DNA from: Sulfurimonas crateris
GTDB lineage: Bacteria > Campylobacterota > Campylobacteria > Campylobacterales > Sulfurimonadaceae
Direction of reading: 5' to 3'
DNA: 64,000 nt
Assembly (NCBI RefSeq): GCF_005217605.1
Contig: NZ_SZPX01000006.1
Span: 161,286-225,285 of the forward strand
The position numbers and the translations under genes are program-made. Each line of letters opens with the position of its first letter. Position 1 is the stretch's first letter. This document shows, piece by piece, positions 1 to 8,251 of this stretch. A model generated the notes under the pieces. It ran no database searches. It saw nothing but the letters and a program-made list of their open reading frames with translations, and had not been told where the DNA came from.

Positions 1-96
1 GAGGCTTGTTTTTAGGGATGGGTTTGATATTTTTAGCACTACTGCATAACTTTGTTCTTTAGTTTTTGCAGTTGCTATTGTAAAAATCTTCTTCAT
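1..96 (-). CDS. Hypothetical protein, N-terminal fragment (cut by window edge)
   Basis: Thirty-two codons run from an ATG at 96 to the window edge with no stop. The start is preceded by AAGGAG four bases upstream. The fragment is lysine-rich and begins MKKIFTIATAKTKEQ. It follows the 97-residue gene on the same strand after 25 bp, so it is probably the last visible gene of the operon that begins with the 15-residue-repeat protein. No function can be assigned from the fragment. Confidence 0.55.
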   Translation of the reverse strand, partial: MKKIFTIATAKTKEQSYAVVLKISNPSLKTSL

Positions 97-121
97 ATAA
101 CTCCTTGTTGTTTACAATGGG

Positions 122-415
122 CTATCTGCGTTTTCTAAAAATAGTCGGTTCATCAAAATCTGCACTTAAATCTATTTTATTCCCATTGCCCTCATTCATT
201 CGCAATGACTCATTCCCTAAAATGGGCTCTTTTATCTTCATCATCTCTTCTACGCTCACTCCGCCATAAGCTGATAAAATCTGCTCAAGCGTTGTGCAAA
301 ACCCCTTAATATGTGCAAGTATTACTTCGCTTTTACCCTCGGCTTTGGATTTTTTATACTCTTTATAACCCTCTTCTAGGCTCTGTAGCATCTCTTGTGT
401 TGGTATTTGCATCAT
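122..415 (-). CDS. Hypothetical 97-aa protein downstream of the WYL regulator
   Basis: This is a small, charged, soluble protein with a predicted helical N-terminal half (QEMLQSLEEGYKEYKKSK) and an acidic then basic tail. The ATG at 415 is chosen because AAAAGGA lies about eight bases upstream. The frame is open back to a TTG at 454, which would add 13 residues but has no ribosome binding site. The gene follows the WYL regulator by about 40 bp on the same strand and is likely co-transcribed with it. I do not recognise a family. A small partner of the regulator is possible but unsupported. Confidence 0.6.
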   Translation of the reverse strand: MMQIPTQEMLQSLEEGYKEYKKSKAEGKSEVILAHIKGFCTTLEQILSAYGGVSVEEMMKIKEPILGNESLRMNEGNGNKIDLSADFDEPTIFRKRR

Positions 416-454
416 TGGTTTATTCCTTTTTGGCGTTTTAATATCTCTGATCAA

Positions 455-1492
455 TCATTCAGGTAAAATATACTCTCTTAACTCATTTTCTATCTTCTCT
501 TTAAGCGACAACGGCTCAATTACTCTTATGTGCGGCAACCATTTTTTGATAAGCTCTTCAATCTCAAGCTCTTGTGTTACCCTAAAAGAAAGCACTAAAT
601 CTCCATCCGGTTTTTGTTCGACTATGCGTTGTGATGGAAGAGCGTTTTTGGCTTTAAAAAAACGAGCCTTCTCTTTTTTCACTTCTACGACGACATCTAT
701 CATATGCTTTTTATAACCACTTCTGTAGGTCGAAAATGGTGTTTGTATCTCTTTGATGAAATCTTCTATCTCGTAGTTTTTATGAAACTGCTTAGGAACC
801 ATCTGTACTTCGGCTATATTTGAGACTCGTAACTGAGTTAATTCATATTGGCTATCTACCACTTCGCATACAAGATAGAAGTTTTGGTTGATAAAGAGGA
901 TTTTATAGGGTTTGACATCCATAACTTCTGTTTTATCGTTTACGCCGTATTTGACCATAAGGTGCTGTTGATGATGTATTGCATTTTCCATCTCTTTGAA
1001 GAGTTGATAGTCACTCTTTTTGTTCTCATAGGGCTTGTCTATAAACATATAGCAATCTTTAGACTTTTTAAGCTGCGACTCTAGTAGTCTTTTGTCTGAA
1101 TCACATAAATCTATGTTTGCAAAAAGATTGCTCTTTTGTGCAACATTGTAAACCTGCGCCATCATGGAGATGGTCTCAGGAGTCAAAAAGTTCTCAAACG
1201 CTTTTTTGGTGATGGCTTTATAGCATCCCTTATCACCACGAATCAGCTCAAATGATTCCGGAAAAATAAGCTTTATGACATCCAAATCTCTGCGAATAGT
1301 TTTATCTGAAACAGCATTGAGTATGTTTACTTCTTTTTTTGTATTTTTCTTTTTATCTTTGTAAGCCTCTTGATACCACAGATTAGTACTACCTTCTAGA
1401 TCAGCTTCCTCTCTCAGTTTATCTATACAAACTTTTTTTCCATCGTTAAATCGTTTTAAAAGTTCCAAAACTCTTGCTGTTTGGTTTGTCAT
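455..1492 (-). CDS. WYL-domain transcriptional regulator
   Basis: The protein has an N-terminal winged-helix region (TNQTARVLELLKRFNDGK ... SDKTIRRDLDVI), a WYL domain at roughly residues 170-245 (AIHHQQHLMVKYG ... VKPYKILFINQNFYLVCE) and a C-terminal WCX extension (WLPHIRVIEP). WYL regulators such as BrxR and CapW control anti-phage loci and are thought to sense nucleic-acid ligands. The ATG at 1492 follows GAGAGG; ATGs at 1522 (overlapping the upstream stop) and 1543 are alternatives. The gene is the second of an operon whose promoter (1890-1922) carries the element shared by the whole island, so it is the best local candidate for the factor that binds that element. That link is inference. 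Confidence 0.85.
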   Translation of the reverse strand: MTNQTARVLELLKRFNDGKKVCIDKLREEADLEGSTNLWYQEAYKDKKKNTKKEVNILNAVSDKTIRRDLDVIKLIFPESFELIRGDKGCYKAITKKAFENFLTPETISMMAQVYNVAQKSNLFANIDLCDSDKRLLESQLKKSKDCYMFIDKPYENKKSDYQLFKEMENAIHHQQHLMVKYGVNDKTEVMDVKPYKILFINQNFYLVCEVVDSQYELTQLRVSNIAEVQMVPKQFHKNYEIEDFIKEIQTPFSTYRSGYKKHMIDVVVEVKKEKARFFKAKNALPSQRIVEQKPDGDLVLSFRVTQELEIEELIKKWLPHIRVIEPLSLKEKIENELREYILPE

Positions 1493-1514
1493 CTCTGTTT
1501 TTCCTCTCTTTTTT

Positions 1515-1850
1515 TTACTCATCGACAGTAGTAAATGTCCCATCGCTATGATAGTAAGTGTTGCCTACTTTGTTGGAGTATGAACCGTCACTGTTGTAGA
1601 TGCTACTACCGACTTTGTTGCTGTAAGAACCATCACTGCGATGTACACTATTGCCGTTTATATTGCTGTAACTTCCGTCACTATGATAGACGCTGTTGCC
1701 ACTTTTTGTGCTGTAGCTTCCATCGCTATGGTACATGCTATTTCCACTACGAGTACCATAACTGCCATCACTATTTCTATAGCCTCCAGCACTTACCGCT
1801 TCAACACCCACTACCGCCAAAAACACCACTAATACTAATCTCTTGTACAT
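1515..1850 (-). CDS. Exported 15-residue-repeat protein
   Basis: A 111-residue protein with a typical signal peptide (MYKRLVLVVFLAVVGVEAVSAG, cleavage near residue 21) is followed by five 15-residue units of the form SDGSYSNKVGNSVYH and a partial sixth. The regular Ser/Asp/Gly/Tyr pattern suggests an extracellular or periplasmic repeat structure. The gene is the first of the operon containing the WYL regulator and overlaps the possible upstream starts of that gene. It is preceded by a promoter of the island type at 1890-1922. The function is unknown. Confidence 0.75.
   Translation of the reverse strand: MYKRLVLVVFLAVVGVEAVSAGGYRNSDGSYGTRSGNSMYHSDGSYSTKSGNSVYHSDGSYSNINGNSVHRSDGSYSNKVGSSIYNSDGSYSNKVGNTYYHSDGTFTTVDE
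1548..1772 (-). repeat. Five tandem 45-bp coding repeats
   Basis: Five in-frame 45-bp units encode the 15-residue SDGSY...GNS.Y. motif of the exported repeat protein. Units differ at several positions, so this is a degenerate protein repeat and not a recent expansion. Confidence 0.8.
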
Positions 1851-1889
1851 AAATCTCCTTTTTTAAAAGCTTTTTGCTTTTATGGGAGA

Positions 1890-1922
1890 ATTGTAGTTTT
1901 AATTATAGACATATTTTGACTA
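1890..1922 (-). promoter_or_regulatory. Island promoter 1 (17-bp element plus -10 box)
   Basis: On the minus strand the element TAGTCAAAATATGTCTA (1922-1906) is followed after exactly 10 nt by TACAAT (1895-1890). It lies 55 bp upstream of the repeat-protein/WYL operon. The 17-mer is identical to the one at 11698-11714. Confidence 0.7.
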
Positions 1923-1930
1923 AATGTAAA

Positions 1931-2626
1931 TCATTTTATTTTGTCTATATTTTTCAAGATTATCTCTCTTGCCTCTTTTGCTAAAAGCACATAGTATTCA
2001 TTCTGTGGCTCTATCAGCTTGATTTCTAAGTTGTATTGTGCTACGTCGAGTTGCTCAAGGCTGCTATAAAGCTTTTTTAAATCATCAAATGTGATAAATC
2101 TTGAGTAGAGAAGATTTTGTAGTATCGCTTCGTCTTTTGTGATGGCAACGGCAAGGTCAAATATATCTCTTGTTAAATTGTCCTCTTTGCGCCATTTCAC
2201 TTTTTTTGCGATGATATCTTCAACGCTTTCATAGTAAAGATCATAGCTCAAATCTAAAATGCTGTTTTTTATGGGCGGTTTTATGATGGACTCATTTAGG
2301 ATAAAATCCACTTTTATCTCATCTTTTGTTTTGAGTGCGACATGGTGGTTGAGTCCGTCAAATCTATATTCGCTCTTATTAAAGAGCGTGGTTTCATCGA
2401 TATACCATTTGGGGTTTAAAAAATCAAAAAGCTGACTCTCTGTTATAAAAATATCTATATCAAAAGATTTTCTATGTCCAAAGTGAAACATAGAGAGTGC
2501 AGTTCCGCCGCCAAATACCCACCAGTTTTTTATACTAGAGTGCATCTCTATAGGTTTTAAAAGCTCAAAATAGACTCTGTTTAAAGTCTCCATCTGGATA
2601 TCAAAGTTCTTCAAAAAGCCATTCAT
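1931..2626 (-). CDS. AbiEii/AbiGii-family nucleotidyltransferase toxin
   Basis: A 231-residue protein carries the nucleotidyltransferase signature of AbiEii-type toxins: GGGTALSMFHFGHRKSFDID near residues 40-58, with a further conserved acidic residue in EIKVDFILNE. The family transfers nucleotides to tRNA or other targets and acts as the toxin of AbiE-type abortive-infection systems. The start lies inside the 3' end of the upstream XRE gene (26-bp overlap), the usual coupling in such pairs. The mid region (DIFDLAVAI) is typical of the family. The pair faces away from the WYL operon and carries its own operator, so it looks like an independent module. Confidence 0.85.
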   Translation of the reverse strand: MNGFLKNFDIQMETLNRVYFELLKPIEMHSSIKNWWVFGGGTALSMFHFGHRKSFDIDIFITESQLFDFLNPKWYIDETTLFNKSEYRFDGLNHHVALKTKDEIKVDFILNESIIKPPIKNSILDLSYDLYYESVEDIIAKKVKWRKEDNLTRDIFDLAVAITKDEAILQNLLYSRFITFDDLKKLYSSLEQLDVAQYNLEIKLIEPQNEYYVLLAKEAREIILKNIDKIK

Positions 2627-3173
2627 ACTCTGCTATCGCCTTTGCATTAAATGTAGTAAGGTAAAACTCATAGAGCTTTTTAATGTTTGATTTTTTAATC
2701 TTATGCAGTTCACAATACTTGATAACATCTTCATAGCTTACTTCTTTAAAGAGTGTCGTGATGGCATAATGATATTTTGCTTCAGTCGATGCAAGAGAAA
2801 ATATATGAAACAAATCATCCACACTATAGTGAAGCTCTTTGTCGCTTATAGAGTTGTTGATAGATGAGAGTATCCATTTTGCACTGTTTGCTTTTTTATC
2901 TTCCATGCTTATCTCTACATAAGGCTTAATAAAGGCGTACTCCTCTTTATCTAAACTCAAATCATACTCGACTTGTTTCATAAGGATAAATTCGGGCTTA
3001 AGTCCAAAAAACTTTGCAAACTTCTTTGCAGTGTGCAGTGTAAAGCCTCGCTTATGCTGGTAAAGCTCACTAATAGTTTTTTTTCCTATGGCTAGTGACT
3101 TACAAAGCATATCTTGCGTAATGTTGTTTGGCTCTATATATTTTTCTTTTATAAAATCAATCGGTGCTACCAT
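2601..3173 (-). CDS. XRE-family (HigA-like) antitoxin of the AbiE-type pair
   Basis: The N-terminal 75 residues form a helix-turn-helix of the XRE/HigA type (NITQDMLCKSLAIGKKTISELYQHKRGF). They are followed by a helical C-terminal region of about 110 residues that probably contacts the toxin. The length of 190 residues exceeds a minimal antitoxin. The gene overlaps the nucleotidyltransferase toxin by 26 bp. A perfect 7-bp inverted repeat about 40 bp upstream (3213-3229) fits autorepression. Confidence 0.8.
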   Translation of the reverse strand: MVAPIDFIKEKYIEPNNITQDMLCKSLAIGKKTISELYQHKRGFTLHTAKKFAKFFGLKPEFILMKQVEYDLSLDKEEYAFIKPYVEISMEDKKANSAKWILSSINNSISDKELHYSVDDLFHIFSLASTEAKYHYAITTLFKEVSYEDVIKYCELHKIKKSNIKKLYEFYLTTFNAKAIAEYEWLFEEL

Positions 3174-3212
3174 TTATTTATCTCTTTATGATAATTTATA
3201 ATACTTCTAATA

Positions 3213-3229
3213 TTATCATAATATGATAA
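3213..3229. promoter_or_regulatory. Probable antitoxin operator
   Basis: TTATCAT-AAT-ATGATAA is a perfect 7-bp inverted repeat with a 3-bp spacer. It lies 40 bp upstream of the XRE antitoxin start, and a related half site (TTATGATAA) sits nearer the gene. Its sequence is unrelated to the island promoter element. Confidence 0.5.
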
Positions 3230-3279
3230 ATTACAGGCTAAATATCTTTATATTTTTTTCTACTATAGATTTTCTTACT

Positions 3280-3360
3280 CTATTTTACTCTTTCAACGGG
3301 ACTAAACGCCCAAGTGACTCTTGTTTTTGGTTTAAGGATTTTTATGGTTTGTTCTTTCAT
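3280..3360 (-). CDS. Possible 26-aa small protein
   Basis: An ATG at 3360 opens a 26-codon frame ending at TAG 3280, product beginning MKEQTIKILKPKTRVTW and ending PVERVK. GGAG lies six bases upstream, and an island-type promoter (3384-3416) lies 39 bp upstream with the usual geometry. That placement resembles the other genes headed by the element. The peptide is basic and I do not recognise it. It could instead be a leader or the untranslated start of a transcript running into the antitoxin gene. Confidence 0.4.
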   Translation of the reverse strand: MKEQTIKILKPKTRVTWAFSPVERVK

Positions 3361-3383
3361 AGCATGCTCCGACTTTTTTTGAA

Positions 3384-3416
3384 ATCATACTTTTTTATGT
3401 GGTCGCATTTTGGGCA
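3384..3416 (-). promoter_or_regulatory. Island promoter 2 (variant element)
   Basis: Minus strand: TGCCCAAAATGCGACCA (3416-3400), exactly 10 nt, then TATGAT (3389-3384). The outer bases deviate from consensus, most like the variant at 14095-14111, but the CAAAAT core and spacing are kept. Confidence 0.5.
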
Positions 3417-3417
3417 A

Positions 3418-5715
3418 CTATGAATCTTTGTTTTTGTGAAAATTGTGATGCTTTCCCTCTTTTTTTACATAAGGCAAATAATTAGGGGGTAATTTTATAT
3501 TATTTATAACTTTCTCTAGCAAATAAAACCACTTAGTAATATTTTCAGAAGAAACAGGTTCGTAATTCTCATTCGCATGTAAATAATCGTTTCTTCTTTT
3601 TATTAACAGATAAAAATCATAAGTTTCACACGAACCTAACTTTGAAAGCAATTTATTCAATTTGTCCTCTAATTTTTTTGAGCCATATTCTTCTTTGTCC
3701 CAAAAGATGTTGTCATATTGTCTTTCTTTTAAAAAAATACTTAAAATACTTTCTAATGAACTTGCGATGGATAGCATTGCATAGGCAAATTTGTTTTCTG
3801 TATCACTATCCATAATATCAAAAATGTATTTTGATTCATTTTTTAATCTTAACCAATAAAATTCATAAAGCTCTTTTTGAAGCTCATATTGCTCAAAAAT
3901 ATCATCTGAAAGTATATTCAAAAGTCTTTTTTGAATAATATAAACTTCTTTAAGATATTTTCTCTCCAATCCTTTATCAACTAAACTCACAAATTTATTA
4001 ATATTTTCTATAGTATCTATACTTTTATCTTCAGGATGTTCTTTTTTGACATAACCCAATATTTTTTTCTCATAAAGTTTTTCTAAAATAGTGCTTTTAC
4101 TTGTAGCCGTAAGCATGATAACTTGAATGCCAGCGTTGATTTCGTGGATTTTTTGGAGGATTTTAACGCCAGAATAATTCTCTATATTATCATTTTCATG
4201 GTCTTGTTCTATTAATCGTAAATCAAGTATTACCACATCTGATTGTGCCACCTGTTCTTTTAGCTCTTTATAGTTTAGCTGTACAATTAAATTAAAATTT
4301 GATTTATCTTTAAAATCATATTCAAAAGCACTAAACTCTAAATATTCCTTAGTGAGGGTCTGGCTTAATATATCTTTCCATCCCTTATCCCACTCGTCAT
4401 CTATAAGTAATACCTTGCCCTCTTTTGTTGACTTAATGATATCTTTTAGTTTATTATCTTGGTGTTTATGTAAAGCTTTTAGGTATTTAAAATAAAGTTG
4501 ATTTTCTATTTCGTCTTTATTTTTATCTATCGCTTCACTTTTTGCACCCAAAAAATTAGCCCATCTATAGATGCTCCACTTATTTGCTATACCGTGGCTT
4601 CCTGAAGTGTCTCTTGGTGGAGAAACTTCTATCTTGGATAAAAACATATCGTAATTTGATACACCTTTTAGCTCAAGTGATTGATAATTTTGGATATCCT
4701 CTTTTGTGTTTTTGCAAAGGTAAATTCCCTCTGTAAAAAGTATATTTGCCTCATGGGTAAATCTATTTAGAGTGGCTTCATCAAAATCACTAATAATCAC
4801 AATGGGTGCAAACCGTTTATCTCCAAGTTCACTTGATAATCTAATATGATAAGCAACTCTTAGCCCATAAAGTTCAAGGTAGTTTGAAGAGAGATTGTCT
4901 TTTATAAAAATGGTATCGAACTCTTTTGAACCCAACTCGTTTATGATAATTTTTGAGATATATGTATCGATATCATCAGTACTGTCAAATTCAATATCAG
5001 CATAAAATTCAATATCTATGACATTGTTATGATGGATTTTAATAGCATTTTTGCTTTTTTTAGAGGGTTCATTTTTTTTAAAATAGCTGAGCAAACTATC
5101 TCTAAATTTTTCTATTTCACTCTTAGAGGTTCGATTATTTTCAATTTCAAGATTATAAAAACAGTAATCTATTTTATCTAGCTTCTTTATATCTACAAAG
5201 TTAGCAAATTTTAAATAAACAACTTTATCATCAATTTTGTTTATTAGCTTATTTGTCTTTTCAAATACATTTGCAACAATGTTTTGTTGCCATTTTTCAC
5301 CATAACAAAGCATCATAATATCTTCATTGTCAGCTTTTACAGCTTCTAAAAATAGCACTAAATTTTTACTATAAAAGATTTTTGAGTTAAGCTCTAGCAG
5401 TTCAAGTTCACTGTTATTATAGTAGTTTACAGATATACCCCCTGAGAAAAGAACTAGAATTTTTTGATGTTTTTTACAGTAATCTTTGAGATTACCCAAG
5501 ATTACCGTATTGTTTTCAACAGATTTATGGCAAATGACAATATCAAACTCCTGAAGATTAAAACTATCATTTATTATATTTTCAAGTAGATTATCCGCCT
5601 TTTCATTGATAAAGTTTTCTAAAATCTCTTCATATTCATCAAGATTGATATCGTTTTGTTCTAAAAAATTTCTTTGTCTTGAATATCTATCTTCTATAAG
5701 CGCAATTTTTTTCAT
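3418..5715 (-). CDS. Multi-receiver signalling protein with C-terminal HEPN domain
   Basis: The 765-residue protein has an N-terminal receiver-like fold (MKKIALIEDR ... FDIVICHKS ... KILVLFSGG), a second REC-like stretch around residues 255-330 (FAPIVIISDFDE) and a clear receiver domain near 425-560. That domain has VLLIDDE, the phospho-acceptor strand VVILDLRL, IQVIMLTATSK and GYVKKE. The last 180 residues are helical and contain RRNDYLH near residue 708, matching the R-x4-H catalytic motif of HEPN ribonucleases. I infer a phosphorelay-controlled RNase. The ankyrin gene begins its 3' end 50 bp upstream on the same strand. A weak island-type promoter may lie at 5728-5760. The receiver call is firm, the HEPN call moderate. 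Confidence 0.7.
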   Translation of the reverse strand: MKKIALIEDRYSRQRNFLEQNDINLDEYEEILENFINEKADNLLENIINDSFNLQEFDIVICHKSVENNTVILGNLKDYCKKHQKILVLFSGGISVNYYNNSELELLELNSKIFYSKNLVLFLEAVKADNEDIMMLCYGEKWQQNIVANVFEKTNKLINKIDDKVVYLKFANFVDIKKLDKIDYCFYNLEIENNRTSKSEIEKFRDSLLSYFKKNEPSKKSKNAIKIHHNNVIDIEFYADIEFDSTDDIDTYISKIIINELGSKEFDTIFIKDNLSSNYLELYGLRVAYHIRLSSELGDKRFAPIVIISDFDEATLNRFTHEANILFTEGIYLCKNTKEDIQNYQSLELKGVSNYDMFLSKIEVSPPRDTSGSHGIANKWSIYRWANFLGAKSEAIDKNKDEIENQLYFKYLKALHKHQDNKLKDIIKSTKEGKVLLIDDEWDKGWKDILSQTLTKEYLEFSAFEYDFKDKSNFNLIVQLNYKELKEQVAQSDVVILDLRLIEQDHENDNIENYSGVKILQKIHEINAGIQVIMLTATSKSTILEKLYEKKILGYVKKEHPEDKSIDTIENINKFVSLVDKGLERKYLKEVYIIQKRLLNILSDDIFEQYELQKELYEFYWLRLKNESKYIFDIMDSDTENKFAYAMLSIASSLESILSIFLKERQYDNIFWDKEEYGSKKLEDKLNKLLSKLGSCETYDFYLLIKRRNDYLHANENYEPVSSENITKWFYLLEKVINNIKLPPNYLPYVKKEGKHHNFHKNKDS

Positions 5716-5765
5716 AATTATCCCAATACATTATTTTTTTATTTTGTAATACACAGTCTATTACA

Positions 5766-8156
5766 TTATTTATAAAACCTCAAAATATGGGTAAATCCTA
5801 CTGGTTTGATTTCAAGTGGTTCTATATCTTTGACATTATTGCTATGTAAGAAGTTTACTCTAAAATTTTCACCCTCACAACTACTCTCTATACTCCAATC
5901 ACAGAGATTCGTAAGTGCCTTTTTGATTTCTGAAATATCTCCTGCAATATTTGCTCTGTCATATAATCCTTTTGCCTTATAACTTGAACATGAATCGATT
6001 TGAGTTATTTTTATTTCTATGCTTCTATCATCAAGTTCCGTAGTTTTTACTTCTATATTTGGATACTCTTTTCGTGTGCTTATATCATTGAATATATTAT
6101 TAAGAACATTTGAAAACTTCTCTACATCTGTATAAAATTGACGATTAAGCTGTGCAGCCGATAAATCAAGATTAAAAATTTCTCCTAAATTATCAACTTG
6201 GTTAGCAAATAGATTTTCTAAGTTTTTAAAGTTGTCTCTTACTTCTATCTCTTGTTTAAAAAGATTGATAATATCTTTAAATTTTGTTAGCTTAATCGTT
6301 TCAAAATCAACTTCATAAGAGATAGGTTTTGTAAGTACAAAATTATCAGGTTTATTCCCATTGTTGCACCACTCTTTTAGTCCATCTAAGCTTGACCAAC
6401 CGATATTTATATGAGTTTTACTACACCAATTATAGTTTTCTTCTGGATTAGTTTCTAGTAAAAATGCATATATCTTTTTGTATAGATTTGGTGAAAGCTC
6501 TTCAAGCTCATTTTTCATACCATCAAACTGTTTTTTGACAGCACTCATATATCCATCAAAATCCCCATACTCTTTTTTAAGTTCACCAAAATCCCAAGCA
6601 TGAGTGGTGTATTTGATAGGTTTGTCGATAGTGAAGTTTGAGAGGAGTTTTACTAGTTTTTGAGGGTTATTATTTTTGGTATCTTTTATAAGATTTTTTA
6701 TTTCATCATTTCCTGCTAATTCATATGCAGTCATTTCTGATTTTGCATTGATATCGGCACCATTTTCAAGTAAAATTTTTACAAGTCTGTCCTGACCTTT
6801 AAGTGCATAGTGCATCAGGGGGGTCATTCCAATATTATTTTTAGCGTTTATATCTGCACCATTATCTACGAGAAGTTTTAATATTTTTTCTCCATTGCTT
6901 TCATTGAATTTCTCAATTTCCCATTTACCATCATTGTCTTCTTGATACGATTCTTTATGAAACCATTCATCTTTTAAGAGAGCGATAGCACTATTGCCTT
7001 GTTTATTTTTATGATTTACATCAGCACCATTTTCAATAAGAATTCTTACTAATTCAAAGCCATTCATTCTATTCATAGCTTCCATTAGTATGCTTGTTCC
7101 ATCATAATTTGTATGATTTACATTTGCTCCTTTTTCAATCAATAGTTTTATAATGTCAAGATTCACATCGGCATAATGTTTATTTTCTAGTTTATTATCT
7201 TTAAAAGGCATACTAATTTTGGAATAATCTAATGAGCAAGCTACCATTAACGGACTATCAATATTCACATCAGCACCACTTTCTATTAAATACTCTATAA
7301 TATTTAATACTTCACTACCTAAAATATCAAGATTTGATGCACACTTACCACTTGGCTCAACCGTACTGTTTTGACATACAACACTCAGCGGATTATCTTC
7401 AATATCAAATGGAATTTCTTCAAGAATAGAATCGCCCTCATTGATAAAGTTTACTTCTGCACCATTTTCTACCAAAAGCTTTATCATCTCAAAATTAAGA
7501 TTTTCACAAGCTACAGCTAAATCTGATGTATTGAATTTATTTGCTCCTTTTTTTATCATGATATTTAAAAGCTTAGTATCATTATTGTTAATGACTTTTC
7601 TTAAAGTGCTAGACTTAAAAAATCCACCTTCTTGTTTTAATATTGAATCAAGACTATAAATAGATTCTTCAATATCTACACCATTTTCTATTAGCAATGT
7701 TATATTTTCACTATTGTAGTTTTCAAATGCGGTTCCAAATGATGAAATATATTTTTTATCTTCACTTTTAGGGGTTCGTTTGGTTTCAGACTCTTCAAGG
7801 TTAATACGCAATTTATCTTTCTTGGGGTCTAAACACAAATCATCATATATAATAAATTCTACTTTTTCATTCATATCAAAACCATTATTAATGAATACTT
7901 TAGTAACTTTTGCATCACCAAATAAAGTTGCTAGATGTGCTGGTAAAAAGCCTTTTTTTGTTGGAGATTTTTTATTGATATTGGTTTGAAGCAATAGTTT
8001 AAGAAATTCAATATTTATTTCTTTTTTTTGATTAAAAATTTCTGCTAGATATGTTACTAATTTAATTTCTGACATATCTATATTTTGGTCAATAATTTTT
8101 TTTAGTTCTAATATATTTTGTTCTTCTAAAATTTGCTCTATGTTTAAGTTTTCCAT
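5766..8156 (-). CDS. Ankyrin-repeat protein, possible kinase partner of the receiver-HEPN protein
   Basis: The 796-residue protein contains ankyrin repeats over roughly residues 65-510 (for example LDIIKLLIEKGANVNHTNYDGTS, here in part, and NNIGMTPLMHYALKG). The last 250 residues are not ankyrin. They contain VEKFSNVLNNIFNDIS and a following beta-rich segment that could be a degenerate histidine-kinase ATPase fold, but I see no clear G boxes, so this stays a guess. The gene is followed after 50 bp by the receiver-HEPN gene and headed by an island promoter at 8219-8251. Ankyrins plus a receiver-HEPN effector suggest a two-protein sensor-effector pair. Confidence 0.75.
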   Translation of the reverse strand: MENLNIEQILEEQNILELKKIIDQNIDMSEIKLVTYLAEIFNQKKEINIEFLKLLLQTNINKKSPTKKGFLPAHLATLFGDAKVTKVFINNGFDMNEKVEFIIYDDLCLDPKKDKLRINLEESETKRTPKSEDKKYISSFGTAFENYNSENITLLIENGVDIEESIYSLDSILKQEGGFFKSSTLRKVINNNDTKLLNIMIKKGANKFNTSDLAVACENLNFEMIKLLVENGAEVNFINEGDSILEEIPFDIEDNPLSVVCQNSTVEPSGKCASNLDILGSEVLNIIEYLIESGADVNIDSPLMVACSLDYSKISMPFKDNKLENKHYADVNLDIIKLLIEKGANVNHTNYDGTSILMEAMNRMNGFELVRILIENGADVNHKNKQGNSAIALLKDEWFHKESYQEDNDGKWEIEKFNESNGEKILKLLVDNGADINAKNNIGMTPLMHYALKGQDRLVKILLENGADINAKSEMTAYELAGNDEIKNLIKDTKNNNPQKLVKLLSNFTIDKPIKYTTHAWDFGELKKEYGDFDGYMSAVKKQFDGMKNELEELSPNLYKKIYAFLLETNPEENYNWCSKTHINIGWSSLDGLKEWCNNGNKPDNFVLTKPISYEVDFETIKLTKFKDIINLFKQEIEVRDNFKNLENLFANQVDNLGEIFNLDLSAAQLNRQFYTDVEKFSNVLNNIFNDISTRKEYPNIEVKTTELDDRSIEIKITQIDSCSSYKAKGLYDRANIAGDISEIKKALTNLCDWSIESSCEGENFRVNFLHSNNVKDIEPLEIKPVGFTHILRFYK

Positions 8157-8218
8157 CTCTATTTCCCTCTTTATTGTTTGTATTTTATCTAAGTTTGACT
8201 TTGTTCTTTTATTTTGAG

Positions 8219-8251
8219 ATTATAATAAACTTTATAGTCATATTGTGTCTA
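8219..8251 (-). promoter_or_regulatory. Island promoter 3
   Basis: Minus strand: TAGACACAATATGACTA (8251-8235), exactly 10 nt, then TATAAT (8224-8219), 62 bp before the ankyrin start. The element overlaps the stop codon of the upstream helicase gene. Confidence 0.7.

Noticed and set aside
1535..1852. Cysteine/histidine-rich plus-strand reading frame
   Set aside because: It is the reverse of the 45-bp repeats in the exported repeat protein; the composition comes from the repeat and no ribosome binding site is present.
3223..3423. Plus-strand 66-residue hydrophobic frame
   Set aside because: It is Phe-rich from AT-rich non-coding DNA, runs through the antitoxin operator and a promoter, and has no ribosome binding site.
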